DNA of 43,934 bases from Oscillospiraceae bacterium. GTDB lineage: Bacteria > Bacillota > Clostridia > Oscillospirales > Ruminococcaceae. The stretch lies in contig JAFLUE010000002.1 of the NCBI GenBank assembly GCA_022508945.1, forward strand, positions 1-43,934. The letters are read 5' to 3'. Below are positions 39,745-43,934 of the stretch, piece after piece. The notes under the pieces were generated by a model. That model was not told the DNA's origin. It saw only the letters and a list, made by a program, of their open reading frames with translations, and made no database searches. Each line of letters opens with the position of its first letter. Positions within the stretch are counted from its first letter, which is position 1. A program made the translations under genes and the position numbers.

Positions 39745-40491
39745 TCAAGCCAAGCTGTCAGCGACCGCATCGCCCGGCTGCGTATTATTCACACCCGCGT
39801 CCTTGTTTACGATCAGACTTATGCTGTCGCCGTCCTCGGAGATAAATACCCTCCCCGACTTTGAAAGCTCCAAGATCGCGAGGAAAATCGAGACACGCTG
39901 TGAGCGTGTGTGTCCCTCATATATCTCGGACAGCCTCACTGTTTTGTTTAAACGAAGCGCTTTAAGCACCTTCACTATGCCTGTGAAAACCGTTACAAAC
40001 GGCTTTGCGACAATGGGCGCGACCGACCGCGGCGCTTCTTCTTTTCTCCTCGCGCGCTCGGAAACCGCGCCGTAGGCGTAGGTTATTTCCTCGGGCTGGT
40101 GGGTCCTGCGGTATGCCGAATCGACCTCGATCTCCATGGGCTTGCGAACAAAAACATCGCTTCCGCACCACCTGTTTTTAAGCTTTTCCGCCATTGTCTT
40201 ACAGAGCGCGTATTCGATAAGCGCGCCCTGAAGCTCTATTTTCATCTTCTCGGCTTCTTCCTTCGGAAGCAGCGCGGCGGATTTTATGAGGATAAGCCGT
40301 GCCGCCATTTCGAGAAACTCGGACGTTACCTCGATATCCGCCTCGGTCATTCTTTCAAGATAGATCAGAAACTGATCCAGCAATACCGAGATCTCAATAT
40401 CCTGAATATTTAATTTATGCTTCTGAATAAGCGACAACAGCAGATCGAGCGGACCCTCAAATATCTCAAGTTTAAAATTAAGCTCAACCAT
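39745..40491 (-). CDS. scpA: Segregation and condensation protein A (kleisin)
   Basis: 248 residues. The N-terminal LEIFEGPLDLLLSLIQKHKL and EFLEMAARLILIKSAALLP segments bind SMC and the C-terminal winged helix (VSIFLAILELSKSGRVF) completes the kleisin. It works with ScpB and SMC. The ATG is two bases after the M50 protease stop codon, so the genes are probably coupled. Confidence 0.95.
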   Translation of the reverse strand: MVELNFKLEIFEGPLDLLLSLIQKHKLNIQDIEISVLLDQFLIYLERMTEADIEVTSEFLEMAARLILIKSAALLPKEEAEKMKIELQGALIEYALCKTMAEKLKNRWCGSDVFVRKPMEIEVDSAYRRTHQPEEITYAYGAVSERARRKEEAPRSVAPIVAKPFVTVFTGIVKVLKALRLNKTVRLSEIYEGHTRSQRVSIFLAILELSKSGRVFISEDGDSISLIVNKDAGVNNTQPGDAVADSLA

Positions 40492-40493
40492 AA

Positions 40494-41210
40494 CTAACCT
40501 ATAAAACTCAGCGGAAAATATAAGAAGCCCATAACCGCGTCTGTCAGAAAACCGAGCGGAATGCTCAGGGCATTCGAGAAAAGAAGCAAAAGCATGATTA
40601 TCTGTATCATTCTCCCGTTTCGCTCCATAAAATACAGCGCCTTTGTCGGAAGAAAAGAAGCGAGAACGTGATATCCGTCAAACGGCGGAATGGGAATAAG
40701 ATTGAATATCATCAGAAATACATTTATCTCCGCGGCAAAGTGCAGCGCCAGCGCCGCCCAGTAAAGCACCTGCGCCTGTTGAAACATCGTGGGATCATAA
40801 AGCGCTTTGATATATTGGATCTCGATCAGCCTGTACGGAATAAGCAGAATAAACGACATTATGAGGTTTGAAAACGGACCCGCAAGCGAAATAAGAACAT
40901 TTGCCGTTCTCATGGATACCTTTTTACAGCGTCCGAGGTTTACGGGCGTAGGCTTTGCGTAGCCTATACGGCATATAAATATCGTAAGCGCGCCAATCGG
41001 GTCTATATGAGCAAAGGGGTTGAGCGTTACTCTTCCCTCGCGTTCGGCGGTGTCGTCGCCGCAGAGCTTTGCCGCAAGAGCGTGGGCGCATTCATGAACG
41101 GGAAAGCATACAAAAATTACGATCAGTGTGGAGAAAACCGAAATTATGACCCTAAACACGTCGCCCTGTCCCGAAAGCCACATTATTAATTCTACAGCGG
41201 AACTGTTCAA
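40494..41210 (-). CDS. Site-2 protease family (M50) membrane metalloprotease
   Basis: 238 residues with about six hydrophobic segments. The zinc motif VHECAHALAAKL (HECAH) lies in an early helix, and the third ligand motif is NLIPIPPFDGYHVL. This matches the small YwhC/Rip-type M50B proteases near scpAB in clostridia. The cellular substrate is unknown. The start is TTG with GGAGG nine bases upstream. It heads the M50-scpA-scpB operon. Confidence 0.88.
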   Translation of the reverse strand: MNSSAVELIMWLSGQGDVFRVIISVFSTLIVIFVCFPVHECAHALAAKLCGDDTAEREGRVTLNPFAHIDPIGALTIFICRIGYAKPTPVNLGRCKKVSMRTANVLISLAGPFSNLIMSFILLIPYRLIEIQYIKALYDPTMFQQAQVLYWAALALHFAAEINVFLMIFNLIPIPPFDGYHVLASFLPTKALYFMERNGRMIQIIMLLLLFSNALSIPLGFLTDAVMGFLYFPLSFIG

Positions 41211-41286
41211 ATCAAACTGCCTCCATACTCATTGATATACATTTTTATTATAACACTTTTATTCTGAATTTTCAAGGGCTTTTTCC

Positions 41287-41315
41287 TTGACAAAGGCAAA
41301 AAATTATGTTAGAAT
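41287..41315 (+). promoter_or_regulatory. Promoter upstream of the ruvX region
   Basis: TTGACA and TAGAAT are separated by 17 bases. The transcript would first pass the truncated ruvX copy (41397) and the family C repeat, then the intact ruvX and the zeta-like gene. Confidence 0.7.
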
Positions 41316-41396
41316 AAGAAATATAGTTATTATGAGGAAAAATATATTACAAAATACAGCGGATTTGTAAACATTCTTTTACAGAAGGTGAATAAT

Positions 41397-41465
41397 TTGC
41401 GTATACCGGCAGTTGATTATGGCGACAGCCGCACGGGACTTGCGCGGTTTGAGGTTAGATGTTAG
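41397..41465 (+). pseudogene. Truncated 5' duplicate of ruvX
   Basis: A TTG start with AAGGTGA upstream opens a 22-codon frame. Its first 16 codons encode LRIPAVDYGDSRTGLA, against LRILAVDYGDSRTGLA of the intact gene 175 bases downstream: 15 of 16 residues agree. Nine codons differ only synonymously. The match stops where a family C repeat begins, and the frame ends at TAG within it. It appears to be the broken start of a second or older ruvX copy. Confidence 0.75.
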
Positions 41466-41559
41466 AAATTAAGAGATCAGACTACGTTATCATAAACGAA
41501 ATACACTCGGCAGACGACCTCTAATTCTAACTTCTTATCTCTGATTTCTAACTTCTAAA
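41451..41559. repeat. Intergenic repeat family C, copy 3
   Basis: The left arm GAGGTTAGATGTTAGAAATT and the right arm CTCTGATTTCTAACTTCTAA are approximate inverse complements built of GTTAGA-like units. About 110 bases, without coding capacity. It lies exactly between the broken and the intact ruvX starts. Confidence 0.65.
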
Positions 41560-41571
41560 GGGGTGATCTTA

Positions 41572-42003
41572 TTGAGGATTTTAGCGGTGGATTACGGAGA
41601 CAGCCGAACGGGGCTTGCAATAAGCGATAAGGGCGAGATATTGGCCTCGCCGCTTATGACGGTTTTTGAAAAGGATTTTGACAAATGCATTGCTCTTGTT
41701 GCAGAAAATGCTGAGAAAAACGGCGCAGAGCTTATCGTTGTAGGCGATCCGATAAATATGAACGGCACAAGAGGTCCTCGCTCGGAAAAATGCAGACTGT
41801 TTGCCGAAAAGCTCAAGGAAGCCTCGGGGATCGAGGTCGTTATGTGGGACGAGCGCTCTACGACCGTTTCGGCGATCTCTATTATGAACGAAAACAACAA
41901 GCGCGGAAAAAAACGCAAGGAGGCGCTTGACCAAGCGGCGGCGGCTATCATTCTCGAAAGCTACCTCGCTTACAGAAAAAATCAGGGTGGTAATAAAAAC
42001 TGA
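41572..42003 (+). CDS. ruvX: Putative pre-16S rRNA nuclease / Holliday junction resolvase-like YqgF
   Basis: 143 residues. The RNase H-like start RILAVDYGDSRTGLAISD, the glutamate segment ELIVVGDPINMNGTRG, VVMWDERSTTVSA and the final DQAAAAIILESYL aspartate are all intact. YqgF/RuvX matures the 5' end of 16S rRNA in E. coli. The start TTG at 41572 fits both the family N-terminus and the spacing to AAAGGGG; the ORF start at 41563 is too close. Confidence 0.92.
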   Translation: MRILAVDYGDSRTGLAISDKGEILASPLMTVFEKDFDKCIALVAENAEKNGAELIVVGDPINMNGTRGPRSEKCRLFAEKLKEASGIEVVMWDERSTTVSAISIMNENNKRGKKRKEALDQAAAAIILESYLAYRKNQGGNKN

Positions 42004-42022
42004 AATATTCGGAGGTCGAGTC

Positions 42023-42591
42023 TTGAAAACTTTTACTGTCATAGGCGGAGTAGACGGCGTAGGAAAAAGCAGCCTGTCGGGCGTCCTGTCCGCTGAAAAC
42101 TCCGACCTGGGAATAATTATTGACACCGATAAGATAACCTCACAAAAAGGCGGCGATAAAATAATCGGCGGAAAGGCAGCCATAAAGCTAATTTCCGACT
42201 GTCTGAAAAAAGGCATAAATTTTACTCAGGAAACAACGCTCTCGGGAGTACGAACCCTCAAAACGATACAAAACGCACGCGATTCGGGTTATGTTATACG
42301 GCTTTATTATGTTGGCGTAAGTTCGGCGAACGAAAGCATCAAGCGAATAAAAAACAGGGTCGAAAAAGGCGGACACGATATTCCTTCGGAAGATGTTCGG
42401 CGCAGGTATGCAAAACGCTTTGAAGACTTGGCTAAAATTCTTCCGTATTGTAATGAGGTTCGCTTTTTCGACAATGAAAACGGCTTCACCGAGAAAGCCG
42501 AATACAAAAACGGTATGCTTATACCAAAGCCGAACCGCTGCCGGAATGGCTGAATGAGCTTAGGGATTATCTTAAAGGCAGGAGTGAATAA
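42023..42591 (+). CDS. Zeta-toxin-like P-loop protein with a C-terminal frameshift
   Basis: From the TTG at 42023 (GGAGGT upstream) the frame reads TFTVIGGVDGVGKSSLSGVL (Walker A GVDGVGKSS), IIIDTDKIT, FTQETTLSG and YYVGVSSANESIKRIKNRV, then RGGHDIP-like KGGHDIPSEDVRRRYAKRF. This is the pattern of clostridial zeta-toxin-family (predicted ABC-type ATPase/kinase) proteins. The ORF stops at 42553, but one base upstream-shifted the sequence continues as EPLPEWLNELRDYLKGRSE to TAA at 42591. A one-base deletion near 42525-42533 therefore probably removed the last 18 residues, unless it is a sequencing error. No antitoxin gene is adjacent, so a toxin role is not implied. Confidence 0.7.
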
Positions 42592-42603
42592 CGGACTTTC
42601 GTC

Positions 42604-42632
42604 TTGACAATTTTCTCAATTCGTGGTAAAAT
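42604..42632 (+). promoter_or_regulatory. fabV promoter
   Basis: Consensus TTGACA and TAAAAT are separated by 17 bases, about 35 bases before the fabV start. Confidence 0.8.
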
Positions 42633-42665
42633 TTGATAAGTGAATAAAATATTGGAGGTAGAAAT

Positions 42666-43814
42666 ATGGTAGTTGAACCAAAGGTTCGCGGATTTATCTG
42701 CACAACGGCTCATCCTGTGGGCTGTGAGGCGGCTGTAAAAGAGCAGATCGACTATGTAAAGTCAAAGGGAAAAATGAGCGGGTTTTGCGCGAAGAAGGTG
42801 CTTGTTATCGGCTCGTCAATGGGTTACGGTCTTGCTTCACGTATCTCCACGGCGTTCGGAATGGGCGCGGCAACGCTCGGCGTAATGTTCGACAAGCCCG
42901 GCTCGGGCAGCAAAACGGGAACCTCGGGCTGGTACAATACCATGGCGTTTGAAAAATTCGCCGCCGAGGAAGGACTTTACGCAAAGACAATAAACGGCGA
43001 CGCTTATTCGGAGGAATGCAAAAAGGAGATCATCGACATCATAAAGTCGGACTTGGGAAAGGTAGATATGGTAGTATATTCGCTCGCCGCTCCGAGAAGA
43101 ACGGTCGGCGAAACGGTATACAAAAGCGTGCTTAAAACAACGGGCGAGGCTTATACAAACAAGACTATCGACCTCAGAAACAACACCGTTTCCGAAGTCA
43201 CTATAGAACCCGCGACCGACGAGGAGATCGAAGCCACCGTAAAGGTCATGGGCGGAGAGGACTGGGAAATGTGGATAGACGCGCTCAAAGAGGCGGACGC
43301 GATCGAGGAAAACGCCGTAACGCTCGCATACTCATATATCGGTCCGAAGATCACCCACCCCATGTACTACGAGGGCAGCATCGGCAGAGCCAAGGCGGAC
43401 TTGCTCGAAAGCTCTCGCAAGATCGCCGATAAGGGTTTTCGCGCATACATTTCCGTAAACAAGGCGCTTGTTACGCAGTCGAGCGCGGCTATCCCGATAG
43501 TTCCGCTTTATGTAGCTATTTTGTACAAGGTCATGAAAAAGCACGGTACCCACGAGGGCTGTATTGAACAAATGCAGAGGCTTTTTGCGGAGATCTCCGA
43601 AAACAAGCTCAATCTCGATGACGAGGGCAGGATACGTATGGACGATCTCGAAATGAAGCCCGAGATCCAGAACGAGGTAGCGGAGATATGGCAAGGGCTT
43701 AACCAGGACAACTTCAAGGAATTTACCGATATCGACGGCTATTGGAAGGATTTCTACGCGCTGTTCGGATTCGGTATCGACGGAGTGGATTATTCGGCGG
43801 ACGTTGAGGTTTAA
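42666..43814 (+). CDS. fabV: Trans-2-enoyl-ACP/CoA reductase FabV
   Basis: 382 residues. It reduces trans-2-enoyl-ACP (or -CoA) with NADH. VEPKVRGFICTTAHPVGCEA, the cofactor motif VIGSSMGYGLASRIS, the Tyr-x8-Lys pair in MYYEGSIGRAK and LVTQSSAAIPIVPLYVAILYK identify FabV and all are intact. No fabI, fabK or fabL lies in the main fab operon, so this gene probably supplies the last reduction of the elongation cycle. It may alternatively act on crotonyl-CoA, as described for related clostridial enzymes. GGAGGT precedes ATG, and the gene has its own promoter. Confidence 0.94.
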   Translation: MVVEPKVRGFICTTAHPVGCEAAVKEQIDYVKSKGKMSGFCAKKVLVIGSSMGYGLASRISTAFGMGAATLGVMFDKPGSGSKTGTSGWYNTMAFEKFAAEEGLYAKTINGDAYSEECKKEIIDIIKSDLGKVDMVVYSLAAPRRTVGETVYKSVLKTTGEAYTNKTIDLRNNTVSEVTIEPATDEEIEATVKVMGGEDWEMWIDALKEADAIEENAVTLAYSYIGPKITHPMYYEGSIGRAKADLLESSRKIADKGFRAYISVNKALVTQSSAAIPIVPLYVAILYKVMKKHGTHEGCIEQMQRLFAEISENKLNLDDEGRIRMDDLEMKPEIQNEVAEIWQGLNQDNFKEFTDIDGYWKDFYALFGFGIDGVDYSADVEV

Positions 43815-43845
43815 TATACAAAAAGTCTTTGAGTTATGAGTTTAA

Positions 43846-43873
43846 GGGGAAGCTTTCTGAAGAAAGCTTCCCC
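43846..43873. terminator. Long hairpin after fabV (family B type)
   Basis: GGGGAAGCTTTCT, loop GA, and its exact complement form a 13-base-pair stem, preceded by AAAAGTCTTTGAG like the family B repeats. No T-run follows, so it could be a weak terminator or mRNA-stabilising element. Confidence 0.55.
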
Positions 43874-43909
43874 AGCTTATAGAAAAAGTTCAGAACTACA
43901 TAATAGAGC

Positions 43910-43934
43910 ATTGCGAAATTTCAAAATGCAGCCG
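43910..43934 (-). repeat. Family A tail at the right edge
   Basis: On the minus strand CGGCTGCATTTTGAAATTTC resembles the family A tail. The element is cut by the window end. Confidence 0.35.

Noticed and set aside
42023-42591. Toxin-antitoxin system
   Set aside because: The zeta-like protein has no epsilon-type antitoxin gene beside it; the flanking genes are ruvX and fabV.
1-43934. CRISPR arrays, tRNA, rRNA, prophage or transposase genes
   Set aside because: No regularly spaced identical repeats, tRNA cloverleaf, rRNA segment, integrase or transposase could be recognised on either strand.

Overview
The window looks like chromosome from an anaerobic, Gram-positive clostridial bacterium, most likely of the Ruminococcaceae/Oscillospiraceae type. 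Supporting signs are AGGAGG-type ribosome binding sites, several TTG/GTG starts, good sigma-A promoters with 17-base spacers, a reverse rubrerythrin, a GerW/YtfJ sporulation protein, FabV as the enoyl reductase, and separate pyruvate-carboxytransferase/biotin-carrier proteins. This assignment is inferred from gene content only; no rRNA, tRNA, CRISPR array, phage or transposase gene was seen.

Layout. 0.3-2.8 kb: a large PAS/PocR-like/GAF/GGDEF/EAL protein in which both cyclic-di-GMP domains have lost their catalytic signatures. 2.9-8.8 kb (minus): fabD-aroE-aroK-amidohydrolase-fumarase alpha, then an ECF sigma factor with a membrane anti-sigma-like partner. 9.1-17.0 kb (plus): a type II fatty acid synthesis operon in which acetyl-CoA carboxylase genes are interleaved (fabH-fabG-fabF-accB-fabZ-accC-accD-accA), followed by acpP on its own promoter. 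The missing enoyl reductase step is probably supplied by fabV at 42.7 kb. 17.3-21.1 kb: rodA/ftsW, a galactokinase-like protein without its catalytic residues, and hflX. 21.2-23.6 kb: nadB-nadC without nadA. 23.7-26.8 kb: a free-standing FakA/DAK-type C-terminal domain, a self-duplicated membrane lipoprotein, a small NrdD C-terminus-like protein and a membrane diguanylate cyclase. 27.1-31.2 kb: reverse rubrerythrin, then a sugar-type ABC importer (binding protein and two permeases, no ATPase). 31.7-35.0 kb: a three-gene carboxyltransferase module resembling the 12S/1.3S/5S transcarboxylase layout. 35.1-41.2 kb: a GNAT-like small protein, rluB, dacF, gerW, ytfI-like, scpB, scpA and an M50 protease. 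41.4-43.8 kb: ruvX with a broken 5' duplicate, a frameshifted zeta-toxin-like P-loop protein and fabV.

Functional themes. Fatty acid synthesis is nearly complete in the window (AccABCD, FabD, FabH, FabG, FabF, FabZ, ACP, FabV). Biotin chemistry appears twice: AccB/AccC for malonyl-CoA, and the carboxyltransferase module that has its own carrier but no biotin carboxylase and no sodium-pump subunit nearby. Cyclic-di-GMP appears twice, once degenerate and once apparently active.

The most unusual layer is between the genes. At least five families of short palindromic repeats sit in intergenic gaps and often overlap stop codons. One supplies the last residues of two convergent genes; another separates a truncated 16-codon copy of ruvX from the intact gene. 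Gene starts were chosen from visible ribosome binding sites and often differ from the longest ORF.
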